A stretch of 64,000 nt of DNA from DASQFQ01 sp963811595 (lineage in GTDB: Bacteria > Actinomycetota > Thermoleophilia > Solirubrobacterales > Solirubrobacteraceae), in assembly GCA_963811595.1 (NCBI GenBank), contig CAWERW010000015.1, positions 310,001 through 374,000 on the forward strand. The letters are read 5' to 3'. Under the pieces are notes generated by a model. The model searched no databases, was not told the origin of the DNA, and was given only the letters and a program-made list of their open reading frames with translations. This document shows positions 42,098-50,781 of the stretch, in pieces; position 1 is the first letter of the stretch; each line of letters begins with the position of its first letter. The position numbers were made by a program, and so were the translations under genes.

Positions 42098-42913
42098 ATG
42101 AGCACACCAAGCGCATCCCCCGCAGTCGAGGCCGAGGGCCTCGTCAAGCACTACCCCGCCAAGAACGGCGACATCGAAGCCGTCCGCGGCGTCGACCTGC
42201 GGGTCGACGCGGGCGAGGTGTTCGGCTTCCTCGGGCCAAATGGCGCCGGCAAGTCCACGACCGTGAAGATGCTGACGACGCTGCTCTCGATTACCGCGGG
42301 CAGCGCCCGCGTGGCCGGGCTGGACGTCGCCGCCGAGCCCGACGCGGTGCGCCACCGCATCGGCGTCGCGCTGCAGGAGGCGGGGCTCGACCCGCGCCAG
42401 ACCGGCCGCGAGCTGGTCACCCTGCAGGCGCGGCTGTTCGGGCTCTCGGCGCCCGCCGCCGCGACGCGCACGGAGGAGCTGCTCGAGCTCGTCGAGCTCG
42501 AGGACGCCGCCGACCGCCAGATCAAGGGCTACTCCGGCGGCATGAAGCGCCGGCTCGACCTCGCCTCCGCGCTCGTCCACCGGCCCGAGGTGCTGTTCCT
42601 CGACGAGCCGACGACCGGCCTCGATCCCGCGAGCCGGCTGACGGTGTGGGACGAGGTGCGGCGCATCAACGAGCGCGGCACGACCGTGTTCCTGACCACG
42701 CAGTACCTGGAAGAGGCCGACGTGCTGTGCGACCGGCTGGCGATCATCGACGACGGTCGGATCGTCCGCGAGGGCACGCCCTCGAGCCTCAAGCAGGATC
42801 TGCGCGGCCGCCTCGACCTCGACCACGAGCCCACGCTCGACGACGTCTTCCTCGACGCCACCGGCCGCACCCGCCGGCGCGCGGAGGGCGACGTCCAGGA
42901 GGTGAAGGCATGA
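42098..42913 (+). CDS. ABC transporter ATP-binding protein (DrrA-like, second system)
   Basis: The protein is 271 aa. Motifs are Walker A GPNGAGKSTT, Q-loop GVALQEAG, signature YSGGMKRRLDLA, Walker B VLFLDEPTTGLDP and the switch region TTQYLEEADV. The C-terminus is shorter than in the system at 36440-37405, ending in the DrrA-type tail LDDVFLDATG. Its stop overlaps the downstream permease start (ATGA). The pair is likely an exporter of a drug-like compound, lipid or polysaccharide. The upstream 77-base gap to the divergent GGDEF-EAL gene shows no clear boxes. Confidence 0.94.
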   Translation: MSTPSASPAVEAEGLVKHYPAKNGDIEAVRGVDLRVDAGEVFGFLGPNGAGKSTTVKMLTTLLSITAGSARVAGLDVAAEPDAVRHRIGVALQEAGLDPRQTGRELVTLQARLFGLSAPAAATRTEELLELVELEDAADRQIKGYSGGMKRRLDLASALVHRPEVLFLDEPTTGLDPASRLTVWDEVRRINERGTTVFLTTQYLEEADVLCDRLAIIDDGRIVREGTPSSLKQDLRGRLDLDHEPTLDDVFLDATGRTRRRAEGDVQEVKA

Positions 42914-43665
42914 GCCAGGCCTGGTTGCTCGGGCAGCGCGCGATCCGCGAGGCGTGGCGCACGCCGGACGCGCTCATCCCGACGCTGTTCATCCCCCTCT
43001 TCTTCCTGGTCGTCAACGTCGGCCAGGCGGCGCGGATCTTCCCCGGCGAGACGACGGAGTTCCTCTACGGCCAGGGCTACGGCGCGTTCCAGGTCCCCGC
43101 CTCGCTGCTGCTGGCCAGCTCGTTCGGGATGGCGGCGCTGTTCCTCGTCGAGGAGATCGAGGGCGGGTACTTCGACAAGCTGCGCGCCGCGCCGATCCCG
43201 CGCACCGCCATCGTCGTCGGGCGGCTGATCGCCGAGGGCACCAAGGGCCTGTTCATCGCGGCCGCGATCCTGGTGCTGGCGATCATCTTCGGAGTCGAGA
43301 TCGCGAGCGGCGTGCTCGGGTTCGTGCTGCTCGTCGTGCTCACCGCGGGGTGGGCTGTCGTGTTCGCCGGGCTGATGCAGCTGATCGCGCTCAAGACGCG
43401 CAGCGCGGCGGCGACCAACTCGGGGAGCCTGATCTTCTTCCCGCTGCTCTTCCTCACCCCGAACTTCGTGCCACGGGACCTGCTGACGCGGCCGATGGAG
43501 ATCGCCGCGACGCTCAATCCGGTGACCTACGTGATGGAGGCCCTGCGCTCCCTCATCCTCCGGGACCTCGTGTGGGAGGACATCCTCCCCGGGTTCCTGG
43601 TCGTCGCCGTGGTCGGCGCGATCGCGCTCGCGCTCAACGTCCGGATGATCAACCACTACGACTAG
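42910..43665 (+). CDS. ABC-2 type transporter permease (second DrrB-like)
   Basis: The protein is 251 aa with six membrane helices, including LIPTLFIPLFFLVVNVGQAA, LFIAAAILVLAIIFGVEIAS, FVLLVVLTAGWAVVFAGLMQ and ILPGFLVVAVVGAIALALNV. VEEIEGGYFDKLRAAPIPRT and EIAATLNPVTYVMEALRSLI are typical ABC-2 permease segments. It forms a pair with the ATPase upstream by ATGA overlap. The substrate is unknown. Confidence 0.93.
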   Translation: MSQAWLLGQRAIREAWRTPDALIPTLFIPLFFLVVNVGQAARIFPGETTEFLYGQGYGAFQVPASLLLASSFGMAALFLVEEIEGGYFDKLRAAPIPRTAIVVGRLIAEGTKGLFIAAAILVLAIIFGVEIASGVLGFVLLVVLTAGWAVVFAGLMQLIALKTRSAAATNSGSLIFFPLLFLTPNFVPRDLLTRPMEIAATLNPVTYVMEALRSLILRDLVWEDILPGFLVVAVVGAIALALNVRMINHYD

Positions 43666-43676
43666 CCTCTGCAGCC

Positions 43677-44375
43677 GTGTCAGGTATCGGGGTGCTGCGC
43701 GAAGGGCCGCTGCACGCCGCGGTGAAGGACGCGCTGGCCGAGCCGGGCGATCGCCTCGAGGTGCCGGTCGGGCGCTTCGTGATCGACCTCGTCCGGGCCG
43801 ACGGCGAGCTGGTCGAGGTGCAGACCGGCGGCTTCGGCCCGCTCGGCAAGAAGCTCGACGCCCTGCTCGACGAGCACCGCATGCGGATCGTCTACCCGAT
43901 CGCCGCGGAGCGCCGGATCGTCCGGGTCGACGAGCACGGCCAGGTGCTCCGCGTCCGCCGCTCGCCGAAGCGCGCGACGGCCGTCGCGGTGTTCGACCGG
44001 CTGGTCGCGTTCCCGTCGCTGCTGACCCACCCGAACCTGACGATCGAGGTGCTGCTGCTGCGCGAGGACCACATCCGACGGCCGCAACCGACGACGACCC
44101 GCCGGCGCACCCGCGATCCGGGCGAGCGGCGGATGGCCGAGGTGCTCGATCACGTGACGCTGCGCACACCGCAGGACATCCTCGCGGCGCTGCCCGCGCT
44201 GCCGGCCGAGCCGTTCAGCACACGCGAGCTCGCGGCCGTGCTCGGCTGCGACATCGTGCTGGCGCAGCGCACGCTGTACTGCCTGCGCGTGATCGGCATC
44301 GTCGAGCCGGCAGGGAAGCGCGGCCGCGCCCCGCTGCACACGCTCGCGGCGCTCACATCGTCCAGATCTCCTTGA
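43677..44375 (+). CDS. Conserved protein with possible nuclease-like N-terminal domain
   Basis: The protein is 232 aa from a GTG start 11 bases after the permease stop. The N-terminal 120 residues read like a restriction-endonuclease-type core: PVGRFVIDLVRADGELVEVQ has a D...E-x-Q arrangement (the E-x-[KQ] metal site of PD-(D/E)xK folds), followed by GPLGKKLDALLDEHRMRIVY. The C-terminal part looks like a winged helix (FSTRELAAVLGCDIVLAQRT). It resembles families annotated as domains of unknown function, and I do not name one firmly. Its end overlaps the convergent LQRDVGN protein by 23 bases. Confidence 0.65.
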   Translation: MSGIGVLREGPLHAAVKDALAEPGDRLEVPVGRFVIDLVRADGELVEVQTGGFGPLGKKLDALLDEHRMRIVYPIAAERRIVRVDEHGQVLRVRRSPKRATAVAVFDRLVAFPSLLTHPNLTIEVLLLREDHIRRPQPTTTRRRTRDPGERRMAEVLDHVTLRTPQDILAALPALPAEPFSTRELAAVLGCDIVLAQRTLYCLRVIGIVEPAGKRGRAPLHTLAALTSSRSP

Positions 44376-45516
44376 CCTGGTAGCGGTGCACGCCGCTCGC
44401 CTGGTAGCCGGCTCGGCGGCCGGCGTTCCAGCCGGCCTCCGCTTCGGCGTCCGTCTTGTACTCGTAGGAGCCGAAGTCCGAGGCGGTCTTCACCGTGCTC
44501 AGCCGGCGTGCGTCGGCGTCGTAGTGGAGGCGGCCCCAGCCGGGGGTCACGCCGCCCGTCCCGCCGACGTCGGTGTCGAAGAAGTAGAACTCGGTGCCGC
44601 CGTCGTGCCCGTAGATGAGGATCGAGTGGTCGGGATCGCGGCCGGTCCCGCCGCCATAGGTCCCGCTGATGCAGCGCGCGTGCACGGTCCACCCGTCGTT
44701 GAGAGCGACCTGCATCTTCTTGACCCAGTTCCCGAGGTCGTGGCCGTAGACGACGACGTCTCCGCGCTCGAGGTCGCCGCTGCGCGTCTTGTCGCGCTTG
44801 ATGTCGGCAGCGATGTTGGTGCCCTTGGGGATGGCCGTCCCCGGGGTACGCCGGCCCTCACCGCCGCGGCCTGCGGCGGCCTTCGCTCCGAGACGCTCCG
44901 TCGTGTCCTTGCAGGCGATGTTCTCGTAGGCGCGCAGCCCAGCGAGCTTTGAGTACGTGAGGTGCTTGCTCACGTCCGGCGTCGCCGCTCCCGGCTTGCC
45001 GTACGCACTCCACAGCTCGCGGTAGAGGGCGCCGCCGAACCCGATGCCCGTCTCGTCCGCGTTGCCCATGAGCTGGATGATCGCGGCGCCCGGCGGGCCC
45101 CTGTCCGCCATCGCGGTCTTGATCCTGCCGACGGCCTCCTTGGCGGCCTTCTTGTCGCCGGAGACCGCCATCAGGTAATCGATCGAGTCTCGCACCCAGT
45201 TGCGGTCCTCCTCCCTCAGCTCGCGCAGGTGCGGCTCCATGGCCTTGTCCATGCCTCTGGTGAGCGCGTCCGTGAAGGCGAACTGGCCGAAGTTGACGGC
45301 CTGGTCGCCGAGGAGCTTCGCGAAGTCCGCAGCGCCGGGCGGGCGCTGGTCGGCCTTGGGACGCCCGAGCTTCGAGCTGACGATGCCGGCCGTGACCCGG
45401 TTTCCGACGTCGCGCTGGAGCTGCAGGACCGCCGCCTCGGCGGGACGGAGGGTCGGCGCGCGAACGGCGCCGGCGGGCTCGGCGACCGTCGACGACCGCG
45501 TGTCGCGCTCGTGCAT
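44353..45516 (-). CDS. LQRxxGN-leader protein with unrecognised C-terminal domain
   Basis: The protein is 387 aa without a signal peptide. Residues 33-39 are LQRDVGN, a divergent copy of the leader motif in the proteins at 32-691 and 5009-5962. A helical middle (DALTRGMDKAMEPHLREL) is followed by GIGFGGALYRELWSAYG, and a C-terminal domain containing DGWTVHARCISGTYGGGTGR and DPDHSILIYGHDGG. The Cys in ARC and the His in DHSI could be a papain- or NlpC-like dyad, but no family is recognised. By analogy with injection-system cargo this may be an effector. No cognate immunity protein or injection genes are adjacent. Confidence 0.7.
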   Translation of the reverse strand: MHERDTRSSTVAEPAGAVRAPTLRPAEAAVLQLQRDVGNRVTAGIVSSKLGRPKADQRPPGAADFAKLLGDQAVNFGQFAFTDALTRGMDKAMEPHLRELREEDRNWVRDSIDYLMAVSGDKKAAKEAVGRIKTAMADRGPPGAAIIQLMGNADETGIGFGGALYRELWSAYGKPGAATPDVSKHLTYSKLAGLRAYENIACKDTTERLGAKAAAGRGGEGRRTPGTAIPKGTNIAADIKRDKTRSGDLERGDVVVYGHDLGNWVKKMQVALNDGWTVHARCISGTYGGGTGRDPDHSILIYGHDGGTEFYFFDTDVGGTGGVTPGWGRLHYDADARRLSTVKTASDFGSYEYKTDAEAEAGWNAGRRAGYQASGVHRYQVKEIWTM

Positions 45517-45556
45517 CGGTGAGCCGACCCTATCCGGAGACCCCGCTCCGTGCAGC

Positions 45557-46108
45557 TCAGGCGAAACGCACGGCGATGCCCGGGTAATCGACGATCAGCC
45601 CGGCCGAGTCGTACTCGAGCACGGCCCGGAAGTCGCCCTCCGAGGTGTAGTCGAAGCGGCGGTCGTCGAGCCGCCGGTAGGTCTGATCGAGCCGTACGAC
45701 CGAGAGATCAAGCGCCCGGACGTAGGCCGCGGATGCCTCGGTCACCTCGTCGAGCGGGAGCGGCAGGCGGTGGACCGGCAGCGTGTTCGTGCACGCCGAG
45801 GCCTCGATGTCGATGTCGATCAGTCCGTCGAGCTGCGGTGCGGGTTCGCCGTCGACCGTCCAGCCGCCCTCGCCGTCCGAGATGAGGACGGTCTCGCGCG
45901 GCCCGGCGACGGTGTCGGACGCCACGCGCGCCTCGCGGGTGCGCCAGCGGTCGTCGAGCGCGATCTCGTAGCGGACCGCGTACGCCTGCCCATCCTCAAC
46001 CGCGGACGTGTGCCCGCGCAGATTGCCGGGCTGCGCGTAGACGACCTCGAAGCCGTCCACCGCGCCGACGAACCGCCAGGCGGCGAGTGCGGGGAGGTCG
46101 GCGAACAT
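45557..46108 (-). CDS. Putative glycolipid-binding domain protein
   Basis: The protein is 183 aa. It follows the putative glycolipid-binding family (PF06475-type): an opening strand VVYAQPGN, YEIALDDRWRTREARVASD, a GGWTVDGE turn, the conserved LDGLIDIDIEASACTNTLPV segment, and a final FRAVLEYDSAGLIVDYPGIA. Family members adopt a half-barrel fold and are implicated in lipid binding; the ligand is not known. It appears to be a single-gene unit downstream of the LQRDVGN protein on the same strand, 40 bases apart. Confidence 0.85.
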   Translation of the reverse strand: MFADLPALAAWRFVGAVDGFEVVYAQPGNLRGHTSAVEDGQAYAVRYEIALDDRWRTREARVASDTVAGPRETVLISDGEGGWTVDGEPAPQLDGLIDIDIEASACTNTLPVHRLPLPLDEVTEASAAYVRALDLSVVRLDQTYRRLDDRRFDYTSEGDFRAVLEYDSAGLIVDYPGIAVRFA

Positions 46109-46133
46109 CCGTCACAGATAACCGGATCCGCCG

Positions 46134-46358
46134 TTGAGCCACGCCGGCGTGACGAGCGTGCGCAATCTGTCGTGCCGAGCCGCGCGGCGCGCCATCCGCC
46201 GGCACGGGCGGAATCAGACCAACGCCGCTTACGGCGACACCGGTTCGCGATTCCGGCTCGGGCCCTGGTCGTGCACCGTGTACTTCCACAACTACGAGCT
46301 GTGGAAGGCGCGTTGCGTACGGGGCTCTCGCGCGTTCCGCGTCGAATACGGATTCTGA
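46134..46358 (+). CDS. Short cysteine-containing surface-protein-like fragment
   Basis: The frame is 74 aa with a TTG start at 46134. The phrase VRNLSCRAARRAIRR followed by GPWSCTVYFHNYELWKARCV resembles the C-terminal CRxAR...W.C....YELWK.RC module of small secreted proteins common in this lineage. Those proteins have a signal peptide, whereas none is encoded here, so this may be a decayed or truncated copy. It is convergent with the universal stress protein gene, one base apart. Confidence 0.45.
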   Translation: MSHAGVTSVRNLSCRAARRAIRRHGRNQTNAAYGDTGSRFRLGPWSCTVYFHNYELWKARCVRGSRAFRVEYGF

Positions 46359-46359
46359 C

Positions 46360-46779
46360 CTAGGGCTGCTCGGAAGGAACGCACAGCACCGGACGGGTGC
46401 TGATCTGCAGCAGCTTGTGCGGGGTCGAGCCGAGGAACGCGCCGCGGATCGGGCTCTCGCCGGCGGTCCCGACCACGATCACCGTCGCGTCGTGCGCGTC
46501 GGCGACGCGGACCAGCGCCTCTGCGGGCTTCGCCACCACCAGCTCGACCGTCGCCGCCACTCCGGCCGCGCCGGCCGCCTCGAGCGCCTTCGCGGTCACC
46601 TGACGGCCGCGCTCGGCCAGCGCGTCGCGGTGCGCCGCGAACTCCTCGCCGAGACCGCCCGGCGGCGCGACGCCGTAGACGAGCACGATCGGCTCATCGA
46701 ACCGAGCGGCGACGTCGAGCGCGACGCGCAACGCCCCGTCGGCGCCGGGCGACTCGTCGTATCCGAGCACCACCGTCAT
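46360..46779 (-). CDS. Universal stress protein (UspA family)
   Basis: The protein is 139 aa, one Usp domain. It begins MTVVLGYDESPGADGALRVA and ends with the ATP-binding G-x2-G-x9-G-S/T motif visible as VVGTAGESPIRGAFLGSTPH. Usp proteins bind ATP and support survival under stress. The APC permease gene ends five bases upstream, so both form an operon. The pairing of a Usp protein with an amino-acid permease is common in actinobacteria and suggests regulation of the transporter, which is an inference. Confidence 0.93.
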   Translation of the reverse strand: MTVVLGYDESPGADGALRVALDVAARFDEPIVLVYGVAPPGGLGEEFAAHRDALAERGRQVTAKALEAAGAAGVAATVELVVAKPAEALVRVADAHDATVIVVGTAGESPIRGAFLGSTPHKLLQISTRPVLCVPSEQP

Positions 46780-46783
46780 CGGG

Positions 46784-48268
46784 TCAGCCCTCCAGCGCGT
46801 CGGGGTCTTCGATCGGCGCCTTGCGCCCGCGCACGATGTCCGGATCGGCGACGCCCGGCCGCTCGCGCCAGAACCGGCGGTCGCGCGTGCGCCAGACCAG
46901 CATCGTCACGATGCCCGCGAGGAAGATCCCGACCCCGATCACCAGCGGCGGCCCCACGCCGAGCCACGACTGCCCGCTGTAGGAGTTCTCCGGATCGGAC
47001 ATGTCGCGGATCGAGAGGATCAGCAGCCAGATCAGCAGTCCTGAGCCGATCAGCGGTCCGATCCCGATCAGCAGCAGGTTCTTCGCGCTCTCGAGCAGGT
47101 GGCGGCGGTAGTAGACCGCGCAGGCGATCCCGGTCAGCGAGTAGTAGAACGCGATCAGCAGCGACAGCGCGGTCAGCGAGTCGAACAGCGCGTTCGCCGA
47201 GACCTGGTAGATGCCGACGTACCACACGATCGCGATCGCCGCGACCCACCAGGTGCTGACGTCGGGCGTGTGGCGCTGCGGGTGGATGTGCGCGTAGCGC
47301 GACGGCAGCGCGTGCCGGCGGGCCATCGAGAGCCCGGTGCGTGACGCCGGGATGATCGTCGTCTGCGTCGACGCGACCGCCGCGGTCGCGACCGCGAACA
47401 GGACCACCCAGTCCCAGCCGCCGAGCACGAGCGAGGACAGCTCGGCGAACACGAACTCCTCTTCGTCGGCGTTGTCGGTCAGCCACTGGGTGCCGGCGAA
47501 CGCCACCACGGCGTAGGCGACCGCGACGTAGGTGATGAGGAGGATGAACGTCGACAGCAGAGCCGCCCGTCCGGGCGTGCTGGCGCCGTCGGTCGTCTCC
47601 TCGGCCAGGTTCACGGAGGACTCCCAGCCCCAATAGGCGAAGACGCCCAGCAGCAGGCCCGACGAGAGCGCCCCGCTGCCCTCGCCGAACGGGTTCAGCC
47701 AGCTCAGCGCCGGGTCGATCTCCTCGAGCGGGCTCGAACCGTCGAGCGCCTTGAACAGCGCGACGGCCGCAAACGCGAGCAGCGCGAGCACCTGGCCCAA
47801 GATCAGCGTGTTCTGGAGCTTCGCCGAGATGTCGGTCCCGAGCACGCAGATCCAGGTCATCAGCAGGATCACGACGATGGCCAGCGGCATCCGGATCCAC
47901 GCGTTGTCGGCTGCCGCGTCGGCGCCGAGCATCAGCAGCGTGAAGCTCACGCCGACGTCGGCCAGCGACCCGATCACCAGGACGCCGGTCATCGTGATCG
48001 CCCAGCCGCCGATCCAGCCGAGCCACGGCCCCATCGCCCGCGTCACCCAGCTGAACGTGGTGCCGCAGTCCCGGTCGACCCGGTTGAGGTAGAGGAACGC
48101 GGTGGCGATCAGGGCCATCGGCACGAACGACGCCAGGAGCACCCCCGGAGCGAAGATCCCGACGAGCGCGGCGATGGGACCGATGACCGCGGCCAGCGAA
48201 TACGCCGGCGACGTCGCGGCGAGCCCGATGACGAGCGCATCGACGAAGCCGATCGCGTCAGCCTTCAG
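46784..48268 (-). CDS. APC family amino acid permease, probable CTG start
   Basis: Read from CTG at 48268 the protein is 494 aa with about twelve membrane helices. The first helix AIGFVDALVIGLAATSPAYS is a normal APC start (GxATSPAYSL), then FLYLNRVDRDCGTTFSWVTR and GWIGGWAITMTG. If the first canonical start is used (GTG at 48142), helix 1 is lost. The frame is open upstream to a TAG at 48331 with no ATG, GTG or TTG before 48142, so CTG at 48268 or a non-standard codon must be used, or the start has mutated. A later FAYWGWESSVNLAEETTDGA matches cationic amino-acid permeases. Forms an operon with the universal stress protein. Confidence 0.85.
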   Translation of the reverse strand: MKADAIGFVDALVIGLAATSPAYSLAAVIGPIAALVGIFAPGVLLASFVPMALIATAFLYLNRVDRDCGTTFSWVTRAMGPWLGWIGGWAITMTGVLVIGSLADVGVSFTLLMLGADAAADNAWIRMPLAIVVILLMTWICVLGTDISAKLQNTLILGQVLALLAFAAVALFKALDGSSPLEEIDPALSWLNPFGEGSGALSSGLLLGVFAYWGWESSVNLAEETTDGASTPGRAALLSTFILLITYVAVAYAVVAFAGTQWLTDNADEEEFVFAELSSLVLGGWDWVVLFAVATAAVASTQTTIIPASRTGLSMARRHALPSRYAHIHPQRHTPDVSTWWVAAIAIVWYVGIYQVSANALFDSLTALSLLIAFYYSLTGIACAVYYRRHLLESAKNLLLIGIGPLIGSGLLIWLLILSIRDMSDPENSYSGQSWLGVGPPLVIGVGIFLAGIVTMLVWRTRDRRFWRERPGVADPDIVRGRKAPIEDPDALEG

Positions 48269-48406
48269 CGTCGGCGTTTCGACCGCATCCTGCGTGATGG
48301 GCGCTTCCGTGCTCGCGATGTGCGGTTTCTACCTGATCGGCAGAGCCGGCGTCGGCCCTCGCCCGGCCTCGAGGACCGCACGCGTTCCGCGCTTGACGCG
48401 CTTCTC

Positions 48407-48799
48407 GTGCGCTCGTGGTACGCGACGATCACCGCGACCGACCCGCCGCTCGGCTCGTTCATCAGCCTCATGAGCTGGCACGAGGGTGCGGTGTTCACCG
48501 AGTCGCGCCGCTACTACATCCCCGAGACGCCGCTCGGCCCGCTGCTCGAGACCTCGGGCCATGGTGCGTGGAAGCGCACCGGCGCGCGCAGCTTTGCCGC
48601 CTTCTTCCGCTTCCTGCTCCAGCAGGCGCCGCCGTCGGCGGGCGCGCCGCTCGGGACCGACAACATCCGCCTCGCGGTGCGGCTCGACCGCGGCGGCGAC
48701 GCCTACGCGGGGACGTTCGAGTCCACCATCCGCGACCTCAGCGGCGCCGCAGTGTTCACGGCGCGCGGGACGGTGTCGGCCGAGCGGATCGTGGTCTAA
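48407..48799 (+). CDS. Conserved lipocalin-like small protein
   Basis: The protein is 130 aa from the GTG at 48407, where recognisable sequence starts (VRSWYATITATDPPLGSFIS). An in-frame GTG at 48320 would add 29 residues rich in arginine, which I consider unlikely. The pattern GSFISLMSWHEGAVFTESRR, SGHGAWKRTGARSFAAFFRF and a final FTARGTVSAERI suits the small beta-barrel family of about 130-150 aa that is widespread in actinobacteria and has no known function. It diverges from the APC permease gene. No signal peptide. Confidence 0.65.
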   Translation: MRSWYATITATDPPLGSFISLMSWHEGAVFTESRRYYIPETPLGPLLETSGHGAWKRTGARSFAAFFRFLLQQAPPSAGAPLGTDNIRLAVRLDRGGDAYAGTFESTIRDLSGAAVFTARGTVSAERIVV

Positions 48800-48810
48800 G
48801 CCGGTAGACG

Positions 48811-50772
48811 TCACAACGTCCACGCCACCTGGGCGCCAGGATCCGGCACGTAGGCGCAATACGTGCCGGTGCGAACGGCTTGGTCGAGATGCTCGCCGAG
48901 CTGGGGGTTGTGTTCGCCGATCCGCGCTATCCCCTGGCGGACGGCGCGAGTCACACCGGATCGAGCGCGTTCAGAGTCAGATGTGGCCCGCCGATCGCGG
49001 CCGCCCAGGCCGACCGCGCGCGCGAGCTCCCGGACCAGGAAGTCACGCTCGGCGTCGGCCTGCGCCTCCCGTACCGCGTCCTCGAGGGCGCGCGCCTGCT
49101 CGATGTCGTCTTCGATCTCGGCGAGGCGGCGGCGGTAGGCGGTCTTGGCGCGCTCGTCGAGCATCGGACCGGCGTCTCCCAGGGCCATCGGCTGCCCGGT
49201 CTCTCCGGCGACCAGGTCCAGCACGTGGATCTCACGGCCAGGGCTGGCGAGGAGCTGTGCGAGATACCGCATCCCCTTGAGATCGCGGACGCGCACGGTC
49301 CGCCCGTCGAACACGACCGTCCAGTAGTCGCCCTCACGGCGGAAGACGTTGCTTCCCGCCGTCGTACTGGCCGCGGCTTCGATCCGGTCGAAGATCGTCC
49401 GGGCCGCCTCCAGCTCGAGAACCGCGTGGTCCTCGCGGCCACCGGCGCGCAGGGCCGCGGAGAGGACCATTCGCGCGAGTGCCGCCTCATAGGGCGCACC
49501 GATCTCGTTCCACAATCGCGCGGATTCCGAGCAGCACCGTTCCGCCTCCGCCGCGTCGCCTTCCGCGAGCCGCACGCGTCCGCGAGCGAGGGTCGCCCCG
49601 GCCACCAGCGCCTTGCTCTGAAATCGGGTCGCGACCCGCTCCAGTTCGTCGGCCGCGGCATGGGCTCGGCCGAGGTCGCCGGCCGCGATCTCGATCTCCA
49701 CCTGCGCGTCGAGCAGCGGCGCCCGCTGCAGCGCGGTGTCGGGTGGCAGCTCCTTCGAAGGGACGCGTGAGGGGCGCTCGAGCGCGTCTCGTATGGCGGT
49801 GGTCGCCGCCGCGATATCGCCCCGCGCCAGGCGCACCAGCGCGAGCCCTGGCTGGGGCTCCCAGCCGACGTGATGCGCGGCCAGGAGGGCCTCCTCGGCG
49901 CCATCGATGTCGCCCTTGCGCAGCCGGATCCGTCCGAGCTCGCTGAGCGGCCATCCCATCTCACGGCGCAGGTATGGCCGCAGCTCCTCGCAGGCCACCA
50001 GCGCCTCGCGCTCCGCCTCGTCGCACGCGCCGCGAAGCCTCAGGATCTCCGCCCGGTGCACGCGGCAGCGGCCATGAAGGCTCCCGATGGCATTCGTGCG
50101 GCACCACCGCTCCATCGCGTCAGTCCACTCCTCCGCGGCGTCATACTGCGCGAGTCCCTGCAGGGCGCAGACAAGCTCGCAGTACACGAGCCCGCTCGAC
50201 AGCGCATCGAGGTCCCCGGAGATCGCCACCACTCCCACCTCGTCAAGCAGCGCCAGTCCCTGCGCGACGTCGCCGTCGAGGATGCGGAGCCGAGCTTCCA
50301 CCACCCGTCCGACGGCGCAGGCCGCAGCGTCGCACGCGGAGCCCACTTCGACGGCGCGCGCGGACCACTGCCGGGCCGCCTGGACGTCGCCGGTCAGCAT
50401 CCGCTCGTACGCTCGGACGGCGGCCAGCCACGCGTGCGCCGGCGTCTCGTGCTGACCTTCGAGTAGGTGTTCCGCCCGGGCGAGCCAGCCCCGGACCGGC
50501 GCCATCAGCGCGGTGTCCAGGAGCAGGTGCATCGCGACTCGAACCGCCGCGCCGGCCGCTGCGACGACGTCGCCGGCCTGTACGGACAACGCGTGCGTGC
50601 GCTCCCACGCCTCGATGGTCACCTCGAGATGGCCGGCCGCGTAGGCGACCTCGCCGAGCAACGGCAGCTCGGCCGGACCCAGGAGCCCGTCCGAGTCGGC
50701 CTGCATGAGGAGCTCGAAGCCCTCGTCCCAATCTCCGCGCGCTGCCGCCTCGCTCGCGCGCTGGACGGTCAT
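48811..50772 (-). CDS. TPR-repeat regulatory protein lacking HTH and ATPase domains
   Basis: The protein is 653 aa. Residues 1-430 are tetratricopeptide-like helices (AYAAGHLEVTIEAWERTHAL, RILDGDVAQGLALLDEVG, GRIRLRKGDIDGAEEALLAA). The C-terminal segment GDYWTVVFDGRTVRVRDLKG followed by MRYLAQLLASPGREIHVLDL is the module found at the end of AfsR/LuxR-type large regulators and adenylate-cyclase-linked proteins in actinobacteria. No DNA-binding motif or nucleotide-binding loop is present. It might bind another regulator. Its ATG is 91 bases from the divergent hydrolase, with a strong palindrome between them. Confidence 0.82.
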   Translation of the reverse strand: MTVQRASEAAARGDWDEGFELLMQADSDGLLGPAELPLLGEVAYAAGHLEVTIEAWERTHALSVQAGDVVAAAGAAVRVAMHLLLDTALMAPVRGWLARAEHLLEGQHETPAHAWLAAVRAYERMLTGDVQAARQWSARAVEVGSACDAAACAVGRVVEARLRILDGDVAQGLALLDEVGVVAISGDLDALSSGLVYCELVCALQGLAQYDAAEEWTDAMERWCRTNAIGSLHGRCRVHRAEILRLRGACDEAEREALVACEELRPYLRREMGWPLSELGRIRLRKGDIDGAEEALLAAHHVGWEPQPGLALVRLARGDIAAATTAIRDALERPSRVPSKELPPDTALQRAPLLDAQVEIEIAAGDLGRAHAAADELERVATRFQSKALVAGATLARGRVRLAEGDAAEAERCCSESARLWNEIGAPYEAALARMVLSAALRAGGREDHAVLELEAARTIFDRIEAAASTTAGSNVFRREGDYWTVVFDGRTVRVRDLKGMRYLAQLLASPGREIHVLDLVAGETGQPMALGDAGPMLDERAKTAYRRRLAEIEDDIEQARALEDAVREAQADAERDFLVRELARAVGLGGRDRRATSDSERARSGVTRAVRQGIARIGEHNPQLGEHLDQAVRTGTYCAYVPDPGAQVAWTL

Positions 50773-50781
50773 CGCGGGTCC

